Positions 50,551 to 63,319 of a stretch of DNA of 64,000 nt are shown one piece after another. Numbering within the stretch: position 1 is the first letter of the stretch; every line of letters begins with the position of its first letter. Under the pieces are notes generated by a model, which was given only the letters and a program-made list of their open reading frames with translations, did not search any database and was not told the DNA's origin. Source of the stretch: Sambucus nigra (Eukaryota; Streptophyta; Magnoliopsida; Dipsacales; Adoxaceae); the NCBI GenBank assembly GCA_949130495.1, contig OX422211.1, positions 532,800,017-532,864,016 of the forward strand, given 5' to 3'. The position numbers and the translations under genes are program-made.

Positions 50551-53500
50551 TGTAACGCCCCGATCCGAATTAGAGTTACCATTGGAATAACCCGTATCCG
50601 AACCGAGGTGTTAAGGGGGAGGGGGATAAAACATTTTATTAAATTGGAAAACAGTTGCCACATTATACTTCAAGAAAACCTTTGATTTCTTTTATTGTGA
50701 AAAGGTGAGGCCCAAATTTTGCAAGTTAATATTCAATTAACAATTTAACAAGTAAACCTTTGGTAAGATTTAATCCATAAATAAAGCACAAATCCCTGTA
50801 TTATTACAATTTCCAAATAGTTCAAGTTCAAACCAAATTGTCTTAACAAAACATAAAGGATTATGGTTCAACATAAGTCCATGGGTTAAAAATCGGTTAC
50901 AGAGCCTCTAAACGACGACTAGCACTTTCTGCGGCCTTTCCAACATCCTTACTCGACATACCACCTGTTGTACCTGGGGTTTTAGAAAATAGGGTATGAG
51001 CGAAATGCCCAGTAGGGTGGGAATACTACGCAATAATTTTCATAGCAAAATATTATACATATACAATGCATTTTAGTAATTTTGAAAACCATCATTGTCT
51101 CATATTCATTAATTATCATTAATGATTATTTTCGTTAACATTTAACTATGCTAACAATATTCAAGAAGCCTTCATTATATTCAACTAAGTTATCATGTAT
51201 CTATACTAACAAGATTCTTTAACTTAGTCATAAATGCACCTATATGCAATGCCCTGGGCTACGTGCCCACTCACTCTTAGCACTTTAATATTCCAAGCCA
51301 GGAACTTAATCATATTCCACTTATGTCATGCACATAATAATTAATGAATTCTTATTCATTCATTAGTTTAAGTTCTGTGAATTTTTCTCATTCCTTACTT
51401 AACATTATTTTTGGTATTTTGCCAACAGACACTCACGGACTTCGTGGCCTCACACCACCGGTCTCCGCCGCCATATACTACTGCAGTTTGTTTGGGGTCT
51501 TTCACCACTAGGGACGTCATGCCCTCCTTAATTTTTTTCTCTCGGCGTCATCCGAATATCATATCTTTCATGTGTTTAACATTATTCTCAATGTTCACAA
51601 TTCAACTTCTCCGGTTTTGTTATTAAAGCCCGTTATTAGTCTTTGCATCCTACGAGCCGAGGAGGCATTCTAGTGTCAAAGCCGAACACTAAAATATACT
51701 AAGTCACCTTTACAACACTTTGATTTACCAAAATGCCATCTTATACTTTTATTATCTAAAAAGCATTTCCTTGGCATTTTTCAAGTATTTTTCATGTAAA
51801 AACACCATTTAAGTGACTTTTCTCCATATTTACCAAATCTGCCACTAAGGCATTTTTTTACCAAAAATTACCTTTTTAAGTGGGTTTTAAGTACAAAAAT
51901 CATTCTTAATATACTACATGTTTCCACCAACATTTAAACCTTTATTAGTGATGTACAACCCATTTTAGCACACTTTTACACATAAAGCCATTTACATAAT
52001 TATAAGCCTTATTTAACATATTCAAGAGGCTTAAACTAATATTTCAACATATTAGATTTTGGGGCTGTTTTTATGAGATTATTAAACACATATTTAGACC
52101 ACTATATTTCAATATTAATCATGTTAATGTCAAGACTAACACATACTACATACACTATTTCATGAAAATGGGTCTTCTTCCTTAGAAAACCCAACAAATG
52201 CATTAACTAGTCATTTTCTTGTAGCATTCCATTTTCTATGTTTATTTCATGAGATTATTACATTTATAGCATGATTTCAATATATATAATAATCTGAAAA
52301 TTTATTCTAAACATCATCTTCTCCATTTATCATTTTTACAAAATGGGTTTTTCATAGCATATGAAAATAAGGGAGAAGAGCTAAAAAGTCACATTTTTCT
52401 CATCATCTTGTTCATATTAGCATTTGAAATAAAAGAGTTTAAGAGTGAGGAAAGCCCTACTTGGAAATAGGAAGAGGAGAAGGTTGAAGAAGATGGAAGA
52501 GGAACACCATAAAACTTCACAAAACCACCGCTCAAAGGCTCCAAAACCACCTCTGTTTTGCTTCAACAAGCTGTTCTACTTCTTTGGCAAACTTTAATGG
52601 AGTTTGAGACCTCCAAAATAGTGCAACAATGGTGGGAAATGGGTGGTAAAATAGACTCACGAATTTAAAAGAGAACCACATTCCTTTGGCTATGGAAAAA
52701 GAGAGAAATCTGATGGAAAGAGATGAAGTTTTTGGCTCCAAACCCTCACCCCTCACAAGACTCTTATAAGTCAAAAATAGTTATCTTCCATCCTATATCC
52801 AAAGACTAAGAGCTAGGCACTTTCCAAAACAGTGAAAGAGTTTATTAAGGTCTGAAAATCTGATGGGTGAAAGAGACTACACCACCACATCAAGTCTCTC
52901 ATTTCTCACACACAAGTTGACACAATAACTAAGGGGTATTTTCGTCACTTTCTCTCTCCTGCCAATTTTTTTTTTAAACTTTTAATTTGAGATTCATATT
53001 TCTTGCATTTTTTTGGCTAAAAAATCATATTTACAATAGTCGTTTGACCTCCCGGATTGTCCTCTACAAGACGCGCAAGATCGGGACCTCCGCGCAAAAG
53101 TATTTTTTTTCCGATTTTCCTCTTCATAGTAATATTCCTTATATTTTTGTGAGTCAAAAAATATATTCGCAATATTTTTTTTGACCTTCCGAGGTGTCAT
53201 AAACAATACGCGCAAGAAACGGGACCTCCGCGCAAAACATATTTTTTTTCGATTTTTCTTCGCATCGTAATATTCCTTATATTTTTATGAGTCTAAATAT
53301 ATGGTCGGAATATTTTTTTGACCTTCCGAGGCATCCTAAACAATACGCGCAAGAAACGGGACCTCCGCGCAAAACATATTTTTTTTCGTTTTTTCTTCGC
53401 GTCGTAATATTCCTTATATTTTTATGAGCCTAAATATATGGTCGGAATATTTTTTTGACCTTCCGAGGCATCCTAAACAATACGCGCAAAACTAGACTTT

Positions 53501-53714
53501 CGCTGCGTCGCGCGTCGTAAGACAATTAGTACATAAGTCGCGTAGCGTTCGTTGCCTGTCTGAATCACGTGAAAGTTAATCAAAGTACTTAAAATAATTA
53601 TACGAACATAAATCATAACTCATGTGGGAACATGCAACGTAAAAATTTCATTAACGGAGCGTCGCTAAATAAAGGATAATCGTGCAAGTACAATTTAAAG
53701 GTGCGGGTATTACA
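50551..53714 (-). repeat. 3' LTR (left copy) of the retrotransposon
   Basis: 3,164 bp, nearly identical to 57479-60644. On the plus strand it begins tgtaacgccc and ends ggtattaca, giving a perfect TGTAA...TTACA terminus. It is AT-rich, with a 137-bp tandem repeat near one end. Short open frames inside (51411-51626 plus, 52532-52774 minus, 52987-53215 both strands) have no recognisable protein features and I do not call them genes. No TATA box or polyadenylation site could be assigned with confidence. Confidence 0.95.
53047..53490. repeat. 137-bp tandem repeat inside the left LTR
   Basis: Three full units and a partial fourth, starting at 53047, 53184, 53321 and 53458, each exactly 137 bp apart. 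Each unit has a CG-rich core (caatacgcgcaagaaacggg, then acctccgcgcaaaa) followed by a T-rich stretch and ccttatatttttatgag. The first unit is the most diverged. The same set lies in the right LTR at 59976-60420, so it was present before this insertion. Repeated GC-rich cores in an AT-rich LTR could be regulatory, but that is inference. Confidence 0.88.
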
Positions 53715-53727
53715 TTCTCCCCTCTTT
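53715..53727 (-). other. polypurine tract of the retrotransposon
   Basis: On the minus strand this reads AAAGAGGGGAGAA, directly before the LTR start TGTAATACC. This is the expected place and composition for the primer of plus-strand DNA synthesis and confirms minus-strand orientation of the element. Confidence 0.88.
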
Positions 53728-53758
53728 AGGAGATTTCGTCCCCAAAATTCAGCATACG

Positions 53759-53887
53759 TCACTCGAAAAGCTGTGGATGTTCCTCTCGCATCTCGGCTTC
53801 TCGCTCCCAAGTGGCACCTTCGGCTCCCTATGATTCCCATAGGATCTTCACCAACGGAATGACTTTGTTGCGCAGAACCCGGTTCTA
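53759..53887 (-). pseudogene. chromodomain remnant at the integrase C-terminus
   Basis: Reading from the TAG at 53885-53887 on the minus strand, the frame gives NRVLRNKVIPLVKILW, then a second TAG at 53828-53830, then GAEGATWEREAEMREEHPQL and a stop at 53759-53761. The I-P-L-V-K-I-L-W and A-T-W-E-R-E blocks followed by a short acidic helix are those of the chromodomain at the end of plant chromovirus integrases. It is in frame with the integrase C-terminal segment, interrupted only by the two stops. In intact elements such domains are thought to steer integration to heterochromatin; this copy cannot be made as one protein. Confidence 0.85.
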
Positions 53888-55060
53888 TCGATCCAAGATG
53901 GATATGGGTCGAGTTAAGAATGTTGTATCCTCTTCTAACTCGATGTTCTGCCAGTTGATCACATGGCGAGGATCATACAGATACTTCTTCAGCATAGAGA
54001 CCTGAAAGACTTTGTGGGCATGAACTAACTGTGGAGGTAACGCTAATTGGTATGAGACATCCCCGACCCTTTCCAAAAGCTCGAAGGGTCCAATGTACCG
54101 AGGGGAAAGCTTGCCCTTCTGACCAAACCTCTTTCTACCAGTCCTAGCCCTAACCTTCAATAACAATTTATCATCCACTCCGAACTCTAACGGTGTACGA
54201 CGATTGTCGGCATAATTCTCCTATCTGACCTGAGTCATTGCCAGCCTCTCCCGTATCAACTGAACCTTTTTAATTATCTCCTTGATCATATCCGAGTTGT
54301 AAGGTGCTTCTCGCCCACCTCTGCCCAACACACTTGAAAATGACACGATCACCGATACAAAGCCTCGAAGGGGGGAATCTTGATACTAGCTTGGTAACTA
54401 TTATTGTATGAAAATTTCGCTAGAGGCAAGTTTTCGTCCTAACTACCCTAAAAATCAAGTACATATGCCCGCAACAAGTCCTCCAGAATCGGAACTGTAC
54501 GCTCTAACTATCCGTTTGTCTCCATATGGTAAGCCATACATAAATTCAGATCAATACCCAGCTCCTGCTAAACCTTCCTCCAGAGCCGTGAAACAATCCG
54601 AAGATCTCTATCAAAAACCATGGTCAACGGTACACCGTGGAGTAGGACAATCTCCCGTATATACGAACTGGGTCAACTTTGTTATGCTGTCTGTGATCCT
54701 GATCGACAAGAAGTGTGAAAACTTCACGGGGCGATCCACCACAACTCAAATTGCATCATGACCCCGTTCAGATCGAGGTATTATGATGAAGTCCATAGTG
54801 ATGTGCTCCCACTTCCACTCGACCATAGAGAGTGGCTACAGTAACTCGACTGACTTCTTGTGCGCGGCCTTCACCATCTGGCACGTATAGCATTTAGCCA
54901 CACACATTGCTACCTCCCGCTTCATCCTAGACCACTAGAAATCTTTACATAGGTCCTTATACATCTTCGTCGCACCAGGATGTATGCTGAACGAGACTAA
55001 TGGAACTTTGCAAGAATCTCCGACTGCAGTTCCTTGACGACTGACACAATCAACCCACCC
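53888..55060 (-). pseudogene. decayed Ty3/gypsy integrase
   Basis: The minus strand carries, in order, a zinc-binding HHCC region (IHPG at about 54974-54985, CYTC near 54879-54893), the start of the catalytic core with EWKWEHITMDF (its Asp codon at 54791-54793), a diverged core segment, and an open C-terminal part from 54178 to 53888 containing GKLSPRYIGPFELLERVG, the GPY/F module. The closest family I know is the plant chromovirus integrase. The frame is broken by stops (for example after HDAI, after ALYR, and in TQVR*ENYADNRR) and at least one frameshift near 54.29 kb. The second half of the core is hard to align. A plus-strand frame at 54408-54761 is antisense to this remnant and is not a gene. 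The upstream pol domains are missing. Confidence 0.88.
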
Positions 55061-57240
55061 TCATGTTAACCCGATAATAGTGGACTATAAAGTCTTATTT
55101 CTAACTACCAAGCATGCCTAACTTGTTCGTTCAACAATAACTCGATTTTTTTTTCACCAAATATTTTTCTAACACCCAAAGAACTCATCATCATGAATTT
55201 ATTCCGAACGTCGTGATTTACAAACTTACATTTCGTCAAACGATTTGAATCTTACCTATCTTAGGCACACACATCCTCCACATCAATAACTATTCTTATC
55301 AATGATTTCAAGAAAGTCATTTAATCACAATGGCCCATCTGATCGATACTTCCTATGAAACTACATATTATCATAGAGTCATCTTAGGTATCACAACCCA
55401 AATACACATGAGACACTACATTCTCAATATGCAAGTTTCATACGGAGTGCAAAACTAGTATTTAATGTCCCATCAAGTTCTAATATTCATAATGACTTAG
55501 AGCCATGACCTCAAAACCACAATATACATCGTAATGAGGTATACATGTTAACTAATGAGTCTGTCAACCTAACGTTATCAAGTACACAGGCAGACTACAT
55601 GCAATAAATCGCGAGACCACGCGTACACACCCACCGGTGTAAAACAAAGGTGCATCCTAAGAAGAGCGTACTCATGTACCTCGATGCATTAGACTTAACC
55701 CGACATGTCCCTCATTACTACTGAGCTTTACGCACACCTGAATATAGACCCACAATTGAAACAACAACTTCCCATTATCGGGATCAATGAAGACATAAGA
55801 AGATACAACGAATTAGGAGATTATAATTCCAGAATGAAATAATTGAATTCGGGCAACGAACCATGCCACAGGAAGTGCGAACCACAATGAACACTTAAGC
55901 TCTAAAATTCTAACTTGCCTACATATGTGCCAAAGTATTAGTCTAGTCACTGACCTACATACTTAAGTCTCCACAATATCTATATGCGATTTCTAACTTT
56001 TAAGCCTCAAGATCCTCCTCATTCTAATAAAACACAAAACTCACATAAATTTACCATGTGTACCATCACTACAATCCTTATCAACATCATATGTGGTCTC
56101 AATTCATAACTATCGGACGAGTTACTATAACACCTTAATTTTTTTTTTCAAGCATTATCCATTTCTAAGACCTAATGAGTCTCCTCACTTGGATCATACT
56201 AAACCGTAAAGGTAACATGAACAAGTGCTATAATCAAGCTTAACACTTCATCTTGAGTGCTATCTCCAAATCCATTATGAGCATCATCGTGTTCTAAGTT
56301 TTCCAAGTGCGTAACTCACACTTATCGACCTCACATTTTTCATAAAACTCATACCGTAATACATGTTTATAAACAAAGCCATGGCACTAACTCCAAGGTA
56401 TTGCCACAATATCAATATGACTCAATCGTGTTATAACCATCAATAGTCGATTATGTAAATCTCAACATAGTAATTTTCTAAGGATACCAATTCAATCATA
56501 TCCAATTAAACACACTCGTGCAAGTGAAAGAATCGTCATGACATAATCCTTTAATGTGAAACAACCTATCATGGCCACTAATTTAATCCCTCAATGGTCC
56601 AAACACTAATCTTATTTACTACGTGTTACACGAACTATAACTTTATATTATTGACATCATAAGGAACCCCGAAGGTTCGAAGAAGGACATCTTTGTCACT
56701 ATAGTACATGGGGTACAATTTAAGGTTCATCATTACTAGGCAATAACTACTATATGTACTAATGCATCATTAGATAATTCTTAGGACATGACTCCAAAGG
56801 ACAATTTGGTATGAGTTCATATGCCTATCTAAAACGCTACCCAAAACAAACTTCATCATAACACATAATTTAATCCTTAATGACTATCCCACCATGACAA
56901 CCAACTTATCTTACTATGTAACCATCTCATTACATGCTAAGCCTTAAGCTATCCCATAAATTTCCAAAACCATAAATTAATACCATCATTTCTAATGCTA
57001 AGTCCTGAGGACTGTATAGATTCATTCGTAAGTTATCTTGAATTAGTGTGACTATCTAAACCCAAATCAATATCAAGTTACTTAGGCATTCTAATCTCCA
57101 TAGAATCAATACTTAAAAGTGTACTATCTAATAACCTAGTCCCATAGATGGACTTACAAGATCTTTAGCTAATATGCAACGAAAATTACTAGACGTTGCT
57201 ATTACGACTTAGTCTTATAAAATTATCAAATTGACACAAG
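55061..57240. other. internal region of the retrotransposon with no recognisable coding
   Basis: About 2.2 kb of AT-rich sequence where protease, reverse transcriptase and RNase H would be expected. I see no frame of useful length, no YxDD-type motif and no satellite sequence on either strand. It may be pol or gag decayed beyond recognition, or unrelated DNA picked up by the family, as happens in large retrotransposon derivatives. Confidence 0.7.
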
Positions 57241-57369
57241 ATGTACCTCACATAAGAGTACGGTGTCACCCCTCTACTGATGGCAAATAGTCTCAGCTAA
57301 GTGGCGCACTGCCTCCTAAATACTCTGTAACTCGTTGTTGTCGCTCGCAGTGTTGCGAGTAGGGGACAT
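57240..57369 (-). pseudogene. possible gag N-terminal remnant
   Basis: An ATG at 57369 on the minus strand, about 95 bp inside the PBS, opens MSPTRNTASDNNELQSI, then a TAG, then EAVRHLAETICHQ and another stop. Position and style (short basic and Asn-rich start followed by a helix with A-L/V-A-E-T) resemble the start of gag in plant Ty3/gypsy elements. The similarity is short, so this is a tentative call. It has at least two in-frame stops and cannot encode Gag. Confidence 0.5.
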
Positions 57370-57463
57370 CCTATATGATAGGAAGGTTTAGTACGATAAT
57401 AATATACGCGGAACGAAAGGGAACTAAAACGAGAATCACTCTTACGCTCATGAGGATCCTAAT

Positions 57464-57475
57464 GCTCTGATACCA
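57464..57475 (-). other. primer binding site for initiator Met tRNA
   Basis: On the minus strand this reads TGGTATCAGAGC, complementary to the 3' end of plant initiator methionine tRNA, the usual primer of Ty3/gypsy and many Ty1/copia elements. It lies 3 nt inside the right LTR, so the right LTR is the 5' LTR. It is intact, so the element could still be reverse transcribed in trans. Confidence 0.93.
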
Positions 57476-57478
57476 AGT

Positions 57479-60400
57479 TGTAACGCCCCGATCCGGATTA
57501 GAGTTACTGTTGGAATAACCCGTATCCGAACCGAGGTGTTAAGGGGGAGGGGGATAAAACATTTTATTAAATTGGAAAACAGTTTCCACATTATACTTCA
57601 AGAAAACCTTTGATTTCTTTTATTGTGAAAAGGTGAGGCCCATATTTTGCAAGTTAATATTCAATTAACAATTTAACAAGTAAACCTTTGGTAAGATTTA
57701 ATCCATAAATAAAGCACAAATCCCTGTATTATTACAATTTCCAAATAGTTCAAGTTCAAACCAAATTGTCTTAACAAAACATAAAGGATTATGGTTCAAC
57801 ATAAGTCCATGGATTAAAAATCGGTTACAGAGCCTCTAAACGACGACTAGCACTTTCTGCGGCCTTTCCAACATCCTTACTCGACATACCACCTGTTGTA
57901 CCTGGGGTTTTAGAAAATAGGGTATGAGCGAAATGCCCAGTAGGGTGGGAATACTAAGCAATAATTTTAATAGCAAAATACTATACGTATACAATGCATT
58001 TTAGTAATTCTGAAAACCATCATTGTCTCATATTCATTAATTATCATTAATGATTATTTTCGTTAACATTTAACTATGCTAACAATATTCAAGAAGCCTT
58101 CATTATATTCAACTAAGTTATCATGTATCTATACTAACAAGATTCTTTAACTTAGTCATAAATGCACCTATATGCAATGCCCTGGGCTACGTGCCCACTC
58201 ACTCTTAGCACTTTAATATTCCAAGCCAGGAACTTAATCATATTCCACTTATGTCATCCACATAATAATTAATGAATTCTTATTCATTCATTAGTTTAAA
58301 TTCTGTGAGTTTTTCTCATTCCTTACTTAACATTGTTTTTGGTATTTTGCCAACAGACACTCACAGACTTCGTGGCCTCACACCACCGATCTTCGCCACC
58401 ATATACTACTGCAGTTTGTTTGGGGTCTTTCACCACTAGGGACGTCATGCCCTCCTTAATTATTTTCTCTCGGCGTCATCTGAATATCATATCTTTCATG
58501 TTTTTAACATTATTCTCAATGTTCACAATTCAACTTCTCCGGTTTTGTTATTAAAGCCCGTTATTAGTCTTTGCATCCTATGAGCCGAGGAGGCATTCTA
58601 GTGTCAAAGCCGAACACTAAAATATACTAAGTCACCTTTACAACACTTTGATTTACCAAAATGCCATCTTATACTATTATTATCTAAAAAGTATTTCCTT
58701 GGCATTTTTCAAGTATTTTTCATGTAAAAACACCATTTAAGTGACTTTTCTCCATATTTACCAAATCTGCCACTAAGGCATTTTTTTACCAAAAATTACC
58801 TTTTTAAGTGGGTTTTAAGTACAAAAATCATTCTTTAATATACTACATGTTTCCACCAACATTTAAACCTTTATTAGTGACGTACAACCCATTTTAGCAC
58901 ACTTTTACACATAAAGCCATTTACATAATTATAAGCCTTATTTAACATATTCAAGAGGCTTAAACTAATATTTCAACATATTAGATTTTCGGACTGTTTT
59001 TATGAGATTATTAAACACATATTTAGACCACTATATTTCAATATTAATCATGTTAAGGTGAAGACTAACCCATACTACATACACTATTTCATGAAAATGG
59101 GTCTTCTTCCTTAGAAAACCCAACAAATGCATTAACTAGTCATTTTCTTGTAGCATTCCATTTTCTATGTTTATTTCATGAGATTATTACATTTATAGCA
59201 TGATTTCAACATATATAATAATCTGAAAATTTATTCTAAACATCATCTTCTCCATTTATCATTTTTCACAAAATGGGTTTTTCGTAGCATATGAAAATAA
59301 GGGAGAAGAGCTAAAAAGTCACATTTTTCTCATCATCTTGTTCATATTAGCATTTTAAATAAAAGAGTTTAAGAGTGAGGAAAACCCTACTTGGAAATAG
59401 AAAGATGAGAAGGTTGAAGAAGATGGAAGAGGAACACCATAAAACTTCACAAAACCACCACTCAAAGGCTCCAAAACCACCTCTGTTTTGCTTCAACAAG
59501 CTGTCCTACTTCTTTGGCAAACTTTAATGGAGTTTGAGACCTCCAAAATAGTGCAACAATGGTGGGAAATGGTTGGTAAAATAGACTCAAGAATTTAAAA
59601 GAGAACCACATTCCTTTTGCTATGGAAAAAGAGAGAAATCTGATGGAAAGAGATGAAGTTTTTGGCTCCAAACCCTCACCCCTCACAAGACTCTTATAAG
59701 TCAAAAATAGTTATCTTCCATCCTATAGCCAAAGACTAAGAGCTAGGCACTTTCCAAAAGAGTGAAAGAGTTTATTAAGGTCTGAAAATCTGATGGGTGA
59801 AAGAGACTACACCACCACATAAAGTCTCTCATTTCTCACACACAAGTTGACACAATAACTAAGGGGTATTTTCGTCACTTTCTCTCTCCTGCCAATTTTT
59901 TTTTAAACTTTTAATTTGAGATTCATATTTCTTGCATTTTTTTGGCTAAAAAATCATATTTACAATAGTCGTTTGACCTCCTGGATTGTCCTCTACAAGA
60001 CGCGCAAGATCGGGACCTCAGCGCAAAAGTATTTTTTTTCTGATTTTCCTCTTCATAGTAATATTCCTTATATTTTTGTGAGTCAAAAAATATATTCGTA
60101 ATATTTTTTTTGACCTTCCGAGGTGTCATAAACAATACGCGCAAGAAACGGGACCTCCGCGCAAAACATATTTTTTTTCGATTTTTCTTCGCATGGTAAT
60201 ATTCCTTATATTTTTATGAGTCTAAATATATGGTCGGAATATTTTTTTGACCTTCCGAGGCATCTTAAACAATACGCGCAAGAAACGGGACCTCCGCGCA
60301 AAACATATTTTTTTTCGTTTTTTCTTCGCGTCGTAATATTCCTTATATTTTTATGAGCCTAAATACATGGTCGGAATATTTTTTTGACCTTCCGAGGCAT

Positions 60401-60644
60401 CCTAAACAATACGCGCAAAACTAGACTTTCGCTGCGTCGCGCGTCGTAAGACAATTAGTACATAAGTTCGCGTAGCGTTCGTTGCCTGTCTGAATCGCGT
60501 GAAACTTAACCAAAGTACTTAAAATAATTATACTAACATAAATCATAACTCATGCGGAAACATGCAACGTAAAAATTTCATTAACGGAGCGTCGCTAAAT
60601 AAAGGATAATCGTGCAAGTACAATTTAAAGGTGCGGGTATTACA
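57479..60644 (-). repeat. 5' LTR (right copy) of the retrotransposon
   Basis: 3,166 bp, with the same TGTAA...TTACA ends as the left copy. By hand I counted about 58 substitutions and a few 1-bp indels against 50551-53714, or roughly 1.8% divergence, with no large rearrangement. In the element's own direction this LTR would hold the promoter. The open frames inside (58333-58554 plus, 59462-59704 minus, 59916-60144 both strands) match those of the other LTR and look non-coding. Confidence 0.95.
59976..60420. repeat. 137-bp tandem repeat inside the right LTR
   Basis: Units start at 59976, 60113, 60250 and 60387, each 137 bp apart, with the same cores as the left LTR copy. Copy number is identical in both LTRs. 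Confidence 0.88.
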
Positions 60645-60649
60645 GAACA
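60645..60649. repeat. target site duplication, right copy (GAACA)
   Basis: A perfect match to 50546-50550, and the start of the resumed satellite monomer (gaacatccccgtggg). Confidence 0.95.
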
Positions 60650-63319
60650 TCCCCGTGGGTGGCACCAACACCTCCCACGGGACCAATGTAACTCGTAGGA
60701 ACTGACCCCGCAGTCGCGGGACTCCCGGTTTGAGAGTACGAAGGTAATTTACATATTTCTAGACTTAGGCTTAAAAACATCGCGTTAGAGGGTGAGAACT
60801 AGAAACAACCACCGAACGTCCCCGTGGTTGCACCAACACCTCCCACGAGACCAATGTGACTCGTAGGAACTGACCCCGTAGCCGCGGGTCTCCCGGTTTG
60901 AGAGTACGATGGTAATTTGCATATATCTGGACTTATGCTTAAAAACATGGCGTTAGAGGGTGAGAACTCGAAACAGCCCCCTAACGTCCCCGTGGGTGAC
61001 ACCAACACCTCCCACGGGACCAATGTAACTCGTACGAACTAACTCCGCAGTCGCGGGTCTCTCGGTTTGAGAGTACGATGGTAATTTGCGTATTTCTGGA
61101 CATAGGCTTAAAAACATGGCATTAGAGGATGAGAACTCGAAACAGCCGCCGAACGTCCCCGTGGATGGCACCAACACCTCCCACATGACCAATGTTACTC
61201 GTAGGAACTGACCTCGCAGCCGCGGGTCTCCCGGTTTGAGAGTACGAAGGTAATTTGCATATTTCTAGACTTAGGCTCAAAACAACGGCGTTAGAGGGTG
61301 AAAACTCAAAACATCCCTCTAAAGTCCCCGTGGGTGCCACAAACACCTCCCACGGGACCAATGTAACTCGTAGGAACTGACACCGCAGCCGCGGAACTCC
61401 CGGTTTTAGAATACAACGATAATTTGCATATTTCTAGACTTAGGCTTAAAAACATGGTGTTAGAGGGTGAAAACTCTAAACATCCCCCGAACGGCCTCGT
61501 GGGTGGCACCAACACCTCCCACGGGACAAATGTAACTCGTAGGAACTCTCCTCACAGCCGCGGGACTCCAGGTTTAAGAGTACGAAGGTAATTTGCATAT
61601 TTCTAGACTTAGGCTTAGAAACTTGGCGTTAGAGTGTGAGAACTCGAAACAGCCCCTAAACGTCCCTGTGGGTGGCACCATCACCTCCCACGGCACCAAT
61701 GTAACTCGTACAAACTGACCCCGCCGCAGCGGGTCTCCCGGTTTGAGAGTACGACGGTAATTTGCCTATTTCTAGATTAGGCTTAAAAACATGGCGTTAG
61801 GGGGTGAGAACTAGAAACAACCCCCGAACGACCCCGTGGGTGGCACCAACACCTCCCACGGGACCAATGTAACTCGTAGGAACGGACCCCGCAGTCGCGG
61901 GACTCCCGGTTTGAGAATACGATGGTAATTTTCATATTTCTAGACTTAGGCTTAAAAATATGGAGTTAGAGGGTGAGAACAAAAAATAGCCCCCGAATGT
62001 CCCCATGGGTGGTACCAACACCTCCCACGGGACCAATGTGACTCGTAGGAACTGACCCCGCAGCCGCGGGTCTCCCGAATTGAGAATACGACGGTAATTT
62101 GAATATTTCTTGACTTAAGGCTTAAAAACATGGCGTTAGAGGGTGAAAACTCAAAACAGCCCTCTAACGGCCCCGTGGGTGGCACCAACACCTCCCACGG
62201 GACCAATGTAACTCGTATGAACTGATCCCGTAGCCACGGGACTCCTGGTTTGAGAATACGATGATAATTTATATATTTCTAGACTTTGGCTTAAAAACAT
62301 GGTGTTAGAGGGTGAAAACTCGAAACAGTCCCCGAACGTCCCCGTGGGTGGCACCAACTCCTCCCACGGGACCAATGTAACTCATAGGAACTGTTCCCGC
62401 AGCCGCGGGACTCCCGGTTTGAGAATACGACGGTAATTTGCATATTTCAAGACTTAGGCTTAAAAACATGGCGTTAGAGGGTGAGAACACGAAACAGGCC
62501 CCGAACGTCCCCGTGGGTGGCACCAACACCTCCCAAGGGACCAATGTAACTCGTAGGAACTGACCTCGCAGCCGCGGGTCTCCCGGTTTGAGAGTACGAC
62601 GATAATTTTCATATTTCTAGACTTAGACTTAAAAACGTGGCATTAGGGGGTGAGAACTAGAATCAACCCCCGAACGTCCCCGTGGGTGGCACCAACACCT
62701 CCCACGGGACCAATGTAACTCGTAGGAACTGACCCCACAGTCGCGGGACTCCCGGTTTGAGAGTACGACGGTAATTTACATATTTCTAGACTTAGGCTTA
62801 CAAACATGGCGTTAGAGGGTGAGAACTAGAAACAACCCCCGAACGTCCCCGTGGGTGCACCAACACCTACCACGAGACCAATGTGACTCGTAGGGACTGA
62901 CCCCGCAGCCGCGGGTCTCCCGGTTTGAGAGTACGACGATAATTTGCATATATCTGGACTTATGCTTAAAAACATGGCGTTAGAGGGTGAGAACTCGAAA
63001 CAGCCCCCGAACGTCCCCGTGGGTGCACCAACACCTCCCACGAGACCAATGTAACTCGTACGAACTAACCCCGCAGTCGCGGGTCTCTCGGTTTGAGAGT
63101 ACGACGATAATTTGCGTATTTCTGGACTTAGGATTAAAAACATGGCGTTAGAGGGTGAGAACTCGAAACAGCCCCCGAACGTCCCCATGGGTGGCACCAA
63201 CACCTCCCACGGGACCAGTATAACTCGTAGGAACTGACGCCACAGTCGCGGGACTCCTGGTTTGAGAGTACGACGGTAATTTACATATTTATAGACTTAG
63301 GCTTACAAACATGGCGTTA

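Larger units (their letters stand above)
50551..60644 (-). mobile_element. non-autonomous Ty3/gypsy chromovirus-type LTR retrotransposon
   Basis: A 10,094-bp element with two direct 3.16-kb LTRs, a 5-bp TSD, a primer binding site next to the right LTR and a polypurine tract next to the left LTR. PBS and PPT positions show it lies on the minus strand, so the right LTR is its 5' LTR. The internal region is only 3,764 bp. It contains a decayed integrase with a C-terminal chromodomain, which points to the chromovirus branch (Tekay/Del-like), and a possible gag start. I find no protease, reverse transcriptase or RNase H. LTR identity is about 98% (roughly 58 substitutions counted by hand), so the insertion is fairly recent although the coding remnant is badly broken. 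It is best described as a non-autonomous derivative mobilised in trans. Confidence 0.93.

Noticed and set aside
52532..52774. 80-codon minus-strand frame, also present in the other LTR at 59462-59704
   Set aside because: Conserved only because the LTRs are about 98% identical. It has low-complexity composition and no recognisable domain.
54408..54761. 117-codon plus-strand open frame
   Set aside because: It is antisense to the integrase remnant, which has clear family motifs on the minus strand.
57464..57480. tRNA gene fragment
   Set aside because: The 12-bp match to the tRNA-iMet 3' end lies 3 nt from an LTR and is explained as the primer binding site.
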